Of a DNA stretch of 64,000 bases, positions 52,625 through 64,000 are shown piece after piece. Positions within the stretch are counted from its first letter, which is position 1. Each line of letters begins with the position of its first letter. The position numbers were made by a program, and so were the translations under genes. Below the pieces are notes generated by a model. That model had not been told where the DNA came from. It made no database searches and saw nothing but the letters and a program-made list of their open reading frames with translations. Origin of the DNA: Lutjanus erythropterus (Eukaryota; Chordata; Actinopteri; Lutjaniformes; Lutjanidae); contig CM034595.1 in the NCBI GenBank assembly GCA_020091685.1, positions 25,529,564 to 25,593,563 on the forward strand, written 5' to 3'.

Positions 52625-53030
52625 CTATTTTTTAGTTCAAAACATCTGGATGGTCCAAAAAATAAAAACCATGTGCAAGAGTACTATTCATTGCCTTCTC
52701 TTCTGCATTCAGTACAATCAGTTTGAGATTAATCCATATCACTGTGAAACTGTTTCCTTTTTCATCAACAGGCAACAGCTGGTGAGGGTCAGTAACACCT
52801 ACTTCCCCCCCGGTCACACCCAGCTGTGGCGCACCATGTGGTTTCTAACCACCACATCACCAGATTCTTGAATGATACTACACTGGCTGCACTGATGAAG
52901 GAGGCGGAGAAGTCTGGCCTTTACCTGGACGGCGTCAATAAAGTGGTGCAGTGGTGTGACCAAAACACGCTAATCCTCAACACCCTCAAAACAGAGGAGA
53001 TCATCTTTGGAGCCACACAGATGGATTGTC
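52625..53030 (+). mobile_element. LINE reverse-transcriptase fragment, unit A
   Basis: Short frames read FINRQQLVRVSNTYFPPGHT and, further on, VNKVVQWCDQNTLILNTLKTEE. These fit L2/CR1-type reverse transcriptases (a ..NRSQ.VRVN.. block and a ..L..WC..N.L.LN..KT.E.. block). The copy is interrupted and 5'-truncated. It is homologous to 56783-57065, so it was carried along by the duplication. Confidence 0.6.
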
Positions 53031-54110
53031 AATTTACTCTGTATTGCCATATACCCACATTCACACAGAATTGTTTTGTTAATGAAATAATAAATATATA
53101 GGGGAATAAAGATTTTAAATTGGGCTGCAGTATTCTTATGTTTGGGAATGTCTGGTTTAAAATATTACCATACCAGTGTCAGTACCAGTGCCCTTAAAGT
53201 GATACTGATACCAATGAAGCACATTCTTTTTTTTTTTTTTTTTATAAAGAACACTTGCAGTAATTGGCTGTTAGCAAAACCATATAAATAGTCACTGAAC
53301 AGGTATTTGACAGGAGAAGCTTTGATACTCCTCGGTACTAGGTTATTTCAATCAATACCTTTCAGGTATTGATTACCAATACCCAGCCGCAGCCCTGTCT
53401 AAAGCTACTTCTGTACATACTGTCTTTATCTGTCCGCATGACTTTTATCTCAGATTTTTTTTTTCTGCTCATGTCAGCCCCACTTTGTCTCTTCATAATA
53501 CAGACTTTGTATTCAGAATTGTGCCCCAGAAGAAGAACACAAGCTGTAATGAACAAAGCAACAAGTACAAGAAACCATACTGTTACCATTATTTCCTCTT
53601 CTTTGTGTAAAGCATTCAAACAGTGATATAATAGTGAACTATATATGAGATTGCTTCTTGAATGATGAGTTAAGTTTCTGCCATTTTTGTCCACATCTTA
53701 TATGAAAATACAGTTTTTGTTTTTTTTTAAAAAAGTTGATTTTAAAGGCATTTCTGCAGTTGTGAGGGTGAGTTGCCTGAGATTGTACAATATTTTTTAT
53801 TTTCTTTATGAACACACAAAACATTTATAAAGTGTGACAACATATTTCTTTATTAGTCACTTATGACTTTTGAAATCAGTGATACTCAAAGTCAGCACAT
53901 TTCAAGTCCCTCAAGCCAACATAATAACACATTTATGATTAATCTCTGTGTGTTTAATTAGCCAAGGTTTCCGTCTCACAACACATGATGATGACATATA
54001 TATATTTTAGAGACTTGGCTGTAATACTGATGCAAGCTAGAATACTTTTTTTTTCATTTAGTACAAATTTAATAAGGAAAGAAAGATTTTAGGCACTGTG
54101 GCCAAAGTAT

Positions 54111-54473
54111 TTATTTTCCTTCCGTCATAATCACGCTGAGGGTTGCTGTAAAGCAGGCAAACTCCTGGAAATTAACAACACCATCCCCGTCGTTATCCAG
54201 ACTGGAAAAGAATTTGGTCACTGCAGCGGTGTCCGTCCTCTAAATAAAGAAAAACAGTAGGAGTTGTAAATTGCAAAACACAAAAAAATATTTCAAGGGG
54301 CATTCACTGCTCTCTGCAGCAATAGTTTAACGTCTACTTACTGCTCCAGGAAACTCCTTCCTGAGCAGCTCAGTGAGTTCTGCCTTGGTCATAGTATTTT
54401 GGTCTCCATCTTTTCCAGCGTATTTGTCGAAGAGATCCCTGAGGCTTCCAATTATCTCCATGAGGCTTGGCAT
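54111..54473 (-). CDS. S100-type EF-hand calcium-binding protein, copy B (divergent)
   Basis: Two coding exons on the - strand, 54473-54342 and 54239-54111, phase 0, 86 residues. The pseudo-EF loop reads YAGKDGDQNTMTKAELTELL. The second loop is DNDGDGVVNFQE, which keeps the ligand positions but has Asn in place of the third-last Asp. The N-terminus (MPSLMEIIGSLRDLF) and the C-terminus (FTATLSVIMTEGK) differ more from copies A and C than those do from each other. By eye, exon 1 of copy A matches copy C at about 29 of 45 positions and copy B at about 23 of 44. The open frame, splice sites and promoter are intact, so it is probably functional. Confidence 0.85.
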
Positions 54474-54892
54474 GGTGGCTGGAATGAGAAAATATTTTCA
54501 TGTTTATTAATTCATTCATCTTACATGAATGCAAAACATTTTATATGTGGTCCAGTTTCCCCACCCTCCTGCATAACTGTGGGTCTTCATAAACAACTTT
54601 TCATTTGTTTCATATGGTTTTTCCCTGGAATACTTGTTAACCTTAATTTACCGAATTCCATCCAATTTCACAACTGTCACTATTATAATATTCAAATCAT
54701 CATTATTATCATTTTACAATTGGTTGAGATATATAGTTCATCTTGTTCAGACACAGCACAAACCACACCCAGAAGCTCTTTCATGGATATCTTGTCACAT
54801 AATGATACGTATTAGGCATCAGCTATTTAGAGAAATGCAAAATGGCTCATGCTCTATTTTAAAAAGGATTTTTAAAACGTATTTCTACTTAC

Positions 54893-54978
54893 CAAAGTTG
54901 TATGAAAAGCTATGAGAGTTGAGAGAGTGGAAGAGAAGGATTTGAGACGAGTCTTGACACAAACCTTTTTTAAATAGA
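54893..54978 (-). promoter_or_regulatory. Promoter and non-coding first exon of S100 copy B
   Basis: TATA-like CTATTTAAAAAAGG (about 54964-54977, - strand), then GTTTGTGTCAAGACTC and a leader ending CATACAACTTTG before the donor at 54892-54891. It is almost identical to copy C. Confidence 0.65.
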
Positions 54979-56782
54979 GGTTGACTCACCCTTTTTCCAA
55001 GCACCCTCCCCTTCTTCCTCTTTTTTTCCTCCCGTCTTTCTTCTCTCCAGAAAAACATACAAAAAGTCAAAATGGCAACTGTAGAATTTATTCTTTCTTT
55101 CTTTTCCTCTCATATAAACCTCTTTTCATACCAATAATACCAATGTGGGAAAGCTTAGAGTCACATTTGGACATAAAGATGCAATAAGTAATGCTGGTTA
55201 AAAGCTACTACAAGGAGCTTTTAAGTGGTTTTGAAACCATCTCAGTTTAATACTGATACCTGCCTCTGTATGACCCATGTAAGTTAATGAGACCTTCCAC
55301 TGAGGACTGGCTAATTCTATTTAATTAATCTTACAGCCTGCTACTGCCTCCTTGAAATCAGAAGAAATAAGCCTGTGTTTGCATTTTCTCAGACAAAGTT
55401 ACAGTGAATAGCACATGAGATTCTCATTTAATTTTATTTTTTAAGCTATATTTTGTGGTAATCATGGTAAAAACACAACTGTTTTTGTCCACAGAGTCCT
55501 CCAAAATCAAGACAATATGAAAGTCCCTTGCAGTACCTCTAATATAAACTACTGTCAGTCCTCTTGATAAGCTGACCTTTATGGGTGGATCCCAGGTCTG
55601 TAACAACCTACTACATGCAATAACCCTGACTGGGTTATGGGAGCATGAAACTGCAAATTCATTAAAGGTAAAGGCCAAATTTATTGCCACCATACAACCA
55701 TACAGAGAACAATTACACAGCCAAATTCCTTCTCTGTCTTTAATCCATCCTAGCACTGTGAGCAGTGTGCAGCTACCCCAGACCAACCCCAGCTGTAAGC
55801 CAGCACCTTGGTCAGCACCATGACAGGAAAATTGACCTGTACATGTTTATGATGGTGGGGAAACCAGAGCACCCAGAGGAAACCCACACAGGCACAGAGA
55901 GAAGATGCATACGTATAGAAAGTCTGCATATAAGGCTGGCTGTTGTGAGATGACATAAACAAAATGTGTTATGACCCCAAAATTTGGGCCTGGGCAGGGG
56001 TCAGCAACCTTTACTATCAAAAGGCCAAAAAAGAAAAAGTGAAATCTGTCTGGAGTTGCAACTGTTTTCCTAAGACTTCTCTTTGGTTGCTGGATTTGAC
56101 ATCCACAGTTAGTCTATTGAGACTTAAGAGTAGCCACAAGCAAAATTTAGAGGGAAAGGTGCCAAGCTGTAGTCATAGGCTATGACATACATTTTGTGTG
56201 AATTGTCCTGGTGTTGGATCAATAAAACTTATCCTATTTTAGCTGAAACAGCATTAAAACCATTAGGCCTACAAAATAATAAATAAAAATGAAAATGTTC
56301 AAAGAAAACTTGAAACATAAACCATTATTCTTTTTTTTTTTGTTAAGACCAGAGGGAGCCACTGGAGAGAGGCGCAGGTTGCTGACCCCTGAGGTAGGGG
56401 ATGGGGGTGCAACAATAGTTTAAAGTAAAAAGGACGAAGGGAAACTGAGACAAAACATCAGACAACGATGGATTCCATATTAATATACGAAAGACAACTA
56501 GTGTTCCTGCTAGCTAGAGAGTCTAGCAAAAATACGAGGCACGAAGGACACACTGAACCAGCCAAACCTGGCCCAAACACTAACATTCTGCCCTGTTTTG
56601 CTGCAGTCTGCTTGCTTTTGAACTGCCCTGATTACTGATTGAGGAGGAGAAGGGGAAGTGCAGCACCTAAACACAGAGAACACAAAATACACAAACACAC
56701 ACATACACACAACACTGTCACATAACACACTGTATTGGGTGAGCCCTCACAATAACAACGGAGCAAATCTTATATCTATTCA

Positions 56783-57065
56783 GTGGCGGGGAGTGTTTCA
56801 AAACATCTGGATGGTCCAAAAATAAAGCCATATGCAAGAGCTCTATTCACTGACTTCTCTTCTGCATTCAGTACAATAAAGCTGGATAAACTGTTGTCCA
56901 AAATGCATCAGTTTAAGATTATTCCATATCTCATTCACTGGTACTGCTCTGTTTTCATCAACAGGCAACAGCTGGTGAGGGTCAATAACACCTACTTCCC
57001 CCTGGTCACAGCCAGCTGTGGTGCTCCATGTGGATGGTTTTGGTGGGCTGCAGAAGATTTTCAGA
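56783..57065 (+). mobile_element. LINE reverse-transcriptase fragment, unit B
   Basis: One open frame reads FTDFSSAFSTIKLDKLLSKM and then VFINRQQLVRVNNTYFPLVT. The FxDFSSAFxTI word is a reverse-transcriptase block that contains the first catalytic Asp in L2/CR1-type LINEs. It is a fragment only, and the paralogue of the unit A fragment. Confidence 0.7.
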
Positions 57066-58003
57066 TTTCAAATTGTGCCGCGGCATTCTTAAGTTTTGGA
57101 ATTGCTGGTTTAAATATAACCATAGTACCGGCACTCGTAAATGATACTGATACCAGTGGAGTACTTACATTTGATACCTTTTTTGAAAGTTTCTTCTTTA
57201 TGAAGATCTGTGACTGTGACTGAACTGTGCCAGTGACTGGCTACAAGCAAAACCATATAAATACTCATTTTTTCTAGATCTGAAAATCAAAAAGGGTATT
57301 GAACAGGTATTTGACGTGAGGAGTGCCAATTCTGATACTAGGTTATTTCAATCAGTACCTTAAAGTGTACTGATAATCAGCCCTAGCTGTGTCTAAAGCC
57401 AGTTCTATACAAACTGTCTTTATCTTTCAGATGACTCTTATCTCATATAGTTTTTCTGCTCCTTAATCAGCCCAGTTTTGTCTCTGCATGGCTCCTCATA
57501 CAGCTTTTTTTAAAATTCAGAATTGTGAAGAAGAAGAAGAAACCAAGAAACCATACCTTCCAGGCCTTGGTATTTTGAGCGATTATTTTTAACAATCAGT
57601 AATGCAGTAATTAATGCAGATGTAATGCTGATTGCCTCTTTCTCCTCTTTATGTAAAACATCCAAACAGTGACATAAAGTGAATGATTAATTATGTATGG
57701 GATGGCTTCCTGAATCATGAGTCAAGTGTCTGCATGTTATATGAAAAGGCAGATATATATTTTTTTAAAGGTTGAGTTTAAAGGCATTTCCGCCTCGCAC
57801 AGGTGCAGTCATGAGGGCTAGATGCCTGTAAACACACACAAAACATTTATAGTGTGACAACATGAATGACATTCTAAATCAGTGATATACGCTCAGACTC
57901 CGCACATTTCAAGTCCCTCAACCCAAAATAATAACTCATCTATGATTAATTATTATGTGTTTAATTAACTGAGGTCTCAGAACACATGATAATGACATAT
58001 ATA

Positions 58004-59329
58004 CAGTGGTGGCCAAAATGATCAAATTATCAAAATTAGCACATCTCTCTGGCATAGTGTCAATATGTTTCCTGAGAACTTCAGAACACTAATGTTATCC
58101 CATGCCTTCTGCAACTCAAGCCAAGTTGCCTAGTTCTGGCAATAGTTAGGAGAATGTTTAGGGTCATTGTCCTCTTGGAAAATAAATCCAGGCCCAATAA
58201 GATGACTCCCAGATGGTACTCCGTGCCTCACCAGAGTGTTGTGGTATACTTTCTTATCCAAGATGCAATCAATTTTCACTAAGTTACCTGTTCCTGAGGT
58301 TGAAATGGCACCCCACACCATAATACTACCCCCTCCGTGTTTAACTGTTGGCAAAAGACATTCATTTTTATATCTCTCCCCCTCCTTCCGTCAAACATAC
58401 ACTCTGCTTGTTGCCAAACTGTTCAAACTTGGACTCATCAGTCCACAACACTTTATACCAGTCTTCCTTTGTCCATTTCTTGTGTTCTTTTGCAAATTTC
58501 AGGCATTTCACTCTATTTTTCTCTTTCACTAATGGTTTCTTCGCTGCTATTCTGCCAATAAGTCCTTCTTCTTCCAGTTTCGGATGCACAGTTGCACCAT
58601 TAGTCATTGTGGTGTTGATTTCATCACACAGTTCTCGTGAGGTCTTTTCTTTGGTCCTTAAGACTGAGAATTTTGAGACGCTTCACTTGTCTGACAGTTT
58701 CTTTTTTCTACCTCTCCCCATTCGGTTCTGGTGTGAATTGGTGGCATCATGCTGGTTCAAAGTGTACTTTATAGTGCTTGGACTGCATCTCAAGTCCTTG
58801 GCTATGAGGCAGTAACTCCAGCCAGCATCAAAAAAGGCCTTTATTCGAGCCCGTTGCTCGCTTGTTAGCTCCTTCTTCACTTTAGCCATGTTCAAAGAGC
58901 AACATGTGCTTCAAGACTACTCCTAGAGGCTTTGAATTTATACCAATTGGTGATGTGGCCTCAGTGACAAAACCCTGATGTTACCAATCACTTAATGCGC
59001 AGGATAGGCCTTGTACATTCAAATGAATCACACAGCTGTGTCCCAAGACTCTTGCATCATCATCAATTTAACCACGATCACGCCTGACAATGACAACACA
59101 AGTAATCTGGCTTCTTCTGTGAAGGAACATGATTGTGTGACATTGACAGTGAAATAGGCCTAGCTTGTTTTTTGTAAGGAAAATGACCTAAATCTCCTAA
59201 TGATGGCTCTATTCTATAAATTATAGAGCATAATTCATTTTATTTTTATTTTTTTTAATGGCCAATTTGACAAAAATTACTGAAACCTCTTAAATATGCC
59301 AAGTGTTCTAATAATTTTGGCCACCACTG
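58004..59329 (-). mobile_element. Tc1-type DNA transposon, defective
   Basis: Terminal repeats CAGTGGTGGCCAAAAT face each other and sit in TA dinucleotides (58002-58003 and 59330-59331), the Tc1/mariner target. The - strand carries transposase pieces. The first is an N-terminal helix-turn-helix (LTSEQRARIKAFFDAGWSYC, then GRGRKKKLSD) at 58895-58683. The second, with WTDESKFEQFGN, is at 58607-58368. The third, with HGGGSIMVWGAI and QEDNDPKHS, is at 58354-58130. The frame is broken between pieces and the C-terminal part with the usual DLNPIE word is missing, so it cannot encode active transposase. A relic of this sort is common in fish. Confidence 0.93.
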
Positions 59330-59423
59330 TATTTTATAGAGTTGGCTGTAACTAATGCAAGCACTTTTCATTAGTACAAAGGAAATAAGGAGAGAAAATT
59401 CTCAGACAAAGTGGAAAAAGTAT

Positions 59424-59777
59424 TTATTCCCCGGTGGCAATCACAGCGATGGCTGTTACAAAAGTGACAAACTCCTTGAAATCAACGACACCATCCCTGT
59501 CGCCATCCAGCATGCTGAAGAACTGGTCCGCTTCAGCTTTGTTGGTCTAAAGAAAGAAAAACAGTGGGAGTTGTAAGTAGTTTGTAAAACATCCAAAGAG
59601 GCATTCACTGCCCTCTATTGCAATAGTGCTTCATCTACTTACTCCAGCCACTGGAAACTCATTGTGGAGCAGTTCGATGAGCTCTCCCTTGGTTAAAGTC
59701 TTTGCGTCTCCTTCTTTTCCAGCGTATTGGTCAAAGATAACCCTGAGCATTCCCACTGCATTTGAAATCCTTGACAT
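59424..59777 (-). CDS. S100-type EF-hand calcium-binding protein, copy C
   Basis: Two coding exons on the - strand, 59777-59643 and 59546-59424, phase 0, 85 residues. The pseudo-EF loop reads YAGKEGDAKTLTKGELIELL and the canonical loop DGDRDGVVDFKE, with all calcium ligands. The tail FVTFVTAIAVIATGE lacks the cysteine found in copy A (TMICSGK). The start MSRISNAV follows the acceptor and CCACC, as in copy A. The protein is nearest copy A. Same two-intron plan and same promoter type as its neighbours, so probably similar expression. Confidence 0.87.
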
Positions 59778-60164
59778 GGTGGCTGGAACGAGAAAAAAAT
59801 TGTTGGCTGTGTAGTCCATTGTTTATTAATTTGTTCATCTTACATGAATGTAAAACATTCCACATTTGGTGCAGTTTCTCCAGCTTCCTGCATAAATGTA
59901 GGTCTTTAAAAACAACTTTTCATTTGTTTTATAAGGGTTTTACCTGGAATCCCATCCTTGGCAACCACCAGTTTCATAATTGTCAGGATTAAATATCATC
60001 ATATCATATAACTATCATCATTATCTTACAATGGATAACCTTAATTTAGGGAATTCCCTCCAATTTTACAACTGTCACTATTATAATATTAAAATCATAA
60101 TTATAATTTTACCGTAGATCAACATGTATGGTTAAATTAAAAATTTAAAAATATTTCCACTTAC

Positions 60165-60250
60165 CAAAGTTGTATGAAATGCTATGAAGGTCGAGCGAGT
60201 GGAAGAGACGGATTTGAGACCAGACTTGACACAAAGCTTTTTAAATAGAG
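60165..60250 (-). promoter_or_regulatory. Promoter and non-coding first exon of S100 copy C
   Basis: TATA-like CTATTTAAAAAGC (about 60238-60250, - strand), then TTTGTGTCAAGTCTGG and a leader ending CATACAACTTTG before the donor at 60164-60163. Confidence 0.65.
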
Positions 60251-61080
60251 GTTGACACACCTGACTTCCAAGTACCCGCCCTTTAAAATCTGTCTCAGAA
60301 TGTCAATAATGAATTAATTTTTTCTGTCTTTCCCTCTCATATAGGGCATTTTCATACCAGTAAGCTCAAAGTCATACTTGCATACAAAAATGCTATAAGT
60401 AATGCTTTTTAATATAAGTTACTCTCAGTCCACTTGATAAGGAGCATCATATCCTCCTGATTTTTCCAACACAACCTTTTAACCTTTTATTACAGGGCAG
60501 TTGGTTTTGATTTCTTTTCTGATTTTTTTATTTATTCCTATTTCAGTTCATGTGTCCATTGATTGTTGATTATTTATGAAGCCCAATTTCTTTCATTATC
60601 TCCAGTTTTTTTATTTTCCAGTCACTTACTTTTGAATCGTTTGAAAAACCTCGGTGCAAGAGCTTTGCTAACACGTGTATATGTAACAATATATTATAAA
60701 GGGGACTACATGGTGTACTTTTACTTTTCCGTGAGCTTATTTTTGCTGCAAGCTACCATGTTATGTTCATTTAATTTAAAAGAAATGCATATTTCTTACC
60801 CCACCTACCAGCAAACTGTGGCAACATTTTGTCTAACATTATGGGTAGTTAACATTGTCACACAGCTATATTGAAAGGCAAATGTAATAACTGTCTGCAC
60901 GCCTTTCTGGACCACTCTTTCCTCCTTTACTACTTCATGTCCATGGCTTCTGATCCAGACTTTCTATTGAGAATTGTGCCCCAGGAGAAGAATTCAGTCT
61001 ATGATGAACAAAGCAACGAGTACAAGAAACCATAGTCTCCAGGCTTTGGTAATCTGAGCGATAATCTTTGCAATCAGCTA

Positions 61081-64000
61081 CTTGTCTGCACACGTAGATA
61101 ATAGATTGCAGCTGTGAGTTGTTGCCAGTATCATAAGCTGGCGACTGCATGTTGAAAGATCAGTCAGTCGGAGAGAGGGGATAGTATTAAATAGTAGACA
61201 AAGACGCCAGTATAGACTGTATGAAAAAGACCAAAGCACAGGATAGGCGTGGTCACCAGACAGCATGACTCACTGGCAGAGAATGTTTGCGGCAACCAAA
61301 TATGCTTCAAACAAAGCAGTCTGATGTTACTGTCCTCCCTCCACAAACACACAAACATCTACTGAAAATGACCAGCTCAGTACATCGGCCATTAAAAACA
61401 ATGATGTGATGTGATAAGTGATCCTTTCCAGGTCTTGATTGAATCACACCAGGGACTGTACTGTTGGACTGTGAGGTGGACTGATGTACTGTACATAAAC
61501 GTTGTGTTTCGTGAGTTCCCATGGAGCAGCACAGCTGCTTGTGGTAGAATCCTTGTGGATTATGGAGTTAATTAAAGGGGCAGTGTCTCAAACATTTTTA
61601 AACCTACTTTCATAATGATTCACAACCAAACTGTGTCCTAACTCTACTATTACAGTCAGTTGGAATGTACCAAGGTAATTACATTATCTGTCTATCTATA
61701 TGACTTTGGTGAAGTAGCTTTTGTGATCTGATGTTTTTTTTTAGCAATGCTAATGTCTAATTTCCAGTCTGGTTCACCACTTTAAACCACACTGAAATTC
61801 ACACAGAAACAGCTATTGGATTTCCATGAAATTTGGTTCAGATGAAGTATTTCATATCTAGTGGAGGGACATTTTGTCCAGACATTAATGGCTCCCGAGC
61901 AATGAATCCTCATGACTTTGGTGATCCTCTGACTTTTCATATAATGCATCATAAGGCTGACATTCGTGCATACAAATGAAACATCTCACAACTATTGTAC
62001 AGATACAGTACAGTACTTTCTGTTTAATCCTATTTAAGTGTTAGCATGCAAACATGCTAAAACAAGATGATACACATGGTAAACACTATACCTGCTAAAC
62101 ATGTTAGCATTGTCATGGTGAGCATGTTAGTATGCTGATGTTTGACTTGATTTGACTCAGCACAGTAGCGCAGCATGGCAGGGATTTGCATTTCCAATAC
62201 AACAGGGCTACTTGCTTGAAGGTGTGTCTTTGACTGAAGACAAGCTTAGTTTGACTTGGGTGGCTATAAACTGGTGGATAAACACATTATTTCCTATAAA
62301 TTCTTCACACTAAATGTCTCTCTAATTTTTGTTATTTAGAATCTTTTATTATGAAGCAGCAAAACCAGGAAATGTTTATTTTTCATCAGTAGGAAGTTGA
62401 CACAACTCCTACATGATTGTACATCTTTCTCTCTGTTCTCCTGCACACACAAGCGACTGGGAGCAGTCGGCAAGACATCACCAGAGGCAGGCAGGCTCGC
62501 TTTGGTCTCATTCCAGGGTAGGTCCATCTTGGACATGATTCACCACAGATCAGCGTGATAAAAGTGGTAATGGAAATTCAAATCAATGGGGCACGGTTTG
62601 ACTCAGTGTGGCCAAAAACAACAGTGGAAAAGCCCCATGTGCAGCACCTCAGAGACTTGGTAGTGTGGCTCTTGACTTAGTTTCCAATATGTGTTGTCAT
62701 ATTTTTTAAAGTGGCGATCTGAAGATTTTCATTTAAATAAATGTCTGTTATGTCACTGTCTATTGCTGAACTAGGTAACACAAAGGTGAACTTATGGCCC
62801 TGGACCTAGACGTCTCTCCCACATTAAAACAATAGGTTTGTTCAAGACGAACTGTCCCCTGCCTGAAAAACAGGAGTTGGAGACAAAAGTCAAGCTGCAG
62901 TCAAGTTGGACAGTTTCAAGTGGACTTCAGAGAATATACAGGAAATGACACTAACATCCTGTTATCACTTGTAGGATATCTGTATTTTGCAGACCACTTT
63001 CATAGCTGAAGAAATAAAGTGTGTTCTTGATCGCTGATTGAAGTTGAAATAGAAGAGATCCTCAATACTGTCACATGATCCTCTGTTCTTTTTTCTGCCC
63101 TTTGAAGTCACATATATAACCTTTTTCATTATTATTATAAGCCACAAAATACATGCTTGTTAACAGATTAAAAGTTCACAGCACCACATAAGAGTAATAA
63201 ATCTGACATTAAATATTACAATTTCACAGAAAATTAGACAACATATATGGTGTTTGTTGTCAAAATTAAGAGCCAATCGGAGCCTGTCATGTCATTGATA
63301 ACGTGACAGCCAGCCGTCAGTGGAGAGCAACTGTGGTGTCTGGCTCCAAAAATTGCAGCCGCCTTGATCTCGTAAGATTATCGTTGCCCACGTGTGCATG
63401 ATGTCAGAGCAAGTTGGGATCAAGTCGGACACAAATCTAACCACGCGCATTCTGCAGCGATCATTGGTGATCGATTCTGTGCAGGACTGGCGCATCTTGA
63501 ATGCTCCTAATAACAAAAGATATAGTTTGATGCCATCTTGACTACTTTAATTAACCACCATAGCTGATGAAAATCCAATTGACATGACTCAAGCAGAAAT
63601 CATGTTGGATGAGGTGATATATTCACGTTAATTTTCATCATGTTCACTGACTTCTGTCCTTGCTCCCTGACATATCTGATGTATCCTGTGTTCTCCTGGA
63701 AGTTATAGTGACTGGTAACTTGCTAGCAATGGCTAGCAAGAAACACACCATTACTTTGAATAAATTATGGATTTCTCTGCATTTGATCACTGTTGGAAAT
63801 ATTTGGGATAAGTCCACAACTTATAATACATAACATAAAATATAACATAAGACTACTGTTTTTCAACATTTAAATGGGGAAATATTACATATTATAGCTT
63901 TAAAGTATTGCAGTAGTGAAATTCCTGGAAAAAACACTGTATAAGTTACTGTTAATGTAAACAGGTGCCTGCATAAGAATGCAGTATGCTGAATTATTAT
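61081..64000. other. Repeat-derived and unique DNA, no gene seen
   Basis: About 61785-62165 is a worn copy of a repeat common in percomorphs (blocks CCATGAAATTTGGTTCAGA, GACTTTGGTGATCCTCTGAC, GGTAAACACTATACCTGCTA, GAGCATGTTAGTATGCTGAT). About 62470-62645 is the relative of 47145-47310. The remainder shows no coding frame, splice pattern or RNA gene that I can support. Confidence 0.5.

Larger units (their letters stand above)
49490..53580. repeat. Tandem unit A of the S100 array
   Basis: Starts near TTCTTTGTGTAAAGCATACA, carries an S100 gene, and ends near AATTGTGCCCCAGAAGAAGA. Homologous landmarks recur in the same order in units B and C: the AAATCAGTGATAC and CATTTCAAGTCCCTCAA block, the gene, the promoter, and the ACAAGAAACCATA end. 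A shares with B a block of SINE/LINE relics (52115-53100 against 55660-57060) that C lacks. A alone has the SINE at 51908. Confidence 0.75.
53580..57620. repeat. Tandem unit B of the S100 array
   Basis: Same order of landmarks as unit A. B shares with A the block starting GGTAAAGGC(C)AAA(C)TTTATTGCC, the GGGGAAAC(C)AGAGCACCCAGA word, and the LINE fragment. Its SINE site is empty. Confidence 0.75.
57620..61080. repeat. Tandem unit C of the S100 array
   Basis: Same flanks and gene order as A and B, but without the SINE/LINE relic block. It has gained a Tc1 element near its left end. Its right end (ATTGTGCCCCAGGAGAAGAA, then ACAAGAAACCATAG) matches the ends of units A and B. Confidence 0.75.

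Noticed and set aside
58236-58815. Open frames of up to 155 residues on the + strand in the Tc1 region
   Set aside because: They are antisense to the transposase pieces and carry no domain of their own.

Overview
The window is nuclear DNA of a bony fish, most likely a percomorph teleost. The reasons are intron-rich vertebrate genes with fish-type sequence, DANA-type tRNA-derived SINEs, Tc1 and hAT elements, and several short interspersed repeats that I know to be abundant in perch-like fish. I see no operons, CRISPR arrays, tRNA genes or rRNA genes, and no retroviral or other capsid-bearing element.

Layout. Five single-copy genes lie on the + strand: an mpv17l-like membrane protein (643-2600), ribosomal protein L18 rpl18 (3789-9056), sphingosine kinase sphk2 (13873-22886), the ARF exchange factor cytohesin cyth2 (27782-35152, with a candidate 3' UTR of about 3.6 kb), and a short SUN-domain nuclear-envelope protein (42132-44354). 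I joined every exon by GT-AG sites and reading phase. The totals close exactly: 180, 188, 898, 400 (or 401) and 342 residues. From 49490 to 61080 there is an array of three tandem units of about 4 kb. Each carries a small two-coding-exon S100-type EF-hand gene on the - strand. The last 3 kb hold only repeat relics.

The genes do not form one pathway. rpl18, sphk2 and cyth2 are also neighbours on human 19q13.33, so this looks like an old syntenic block. sphk2 (sphingosine-1-phosphate synthesis) and cyth2 (phosphoinositide-dependent ARF activation) both act in membrane lipid signalling, but their adjacency is best read as ancestry.

The most rewarding details are these. cyth2 has an exon of exactly 3 nt in the PH domain that would switch its glycine loop from two to three Gly. 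The cyth2 3' UTR contains a long hairpin. The S100 array has mobile-element insertions (a SINE with a 15-bp target duplication, a Tc1 element with two paralogous empty sites) that allow its duplication history to be ordered. sphk2 has a possible alternative ending inside its last intron. The SUN gene seems to use two SINEs as its 3' UTR. I found no convincing undescribed multi-gene system.
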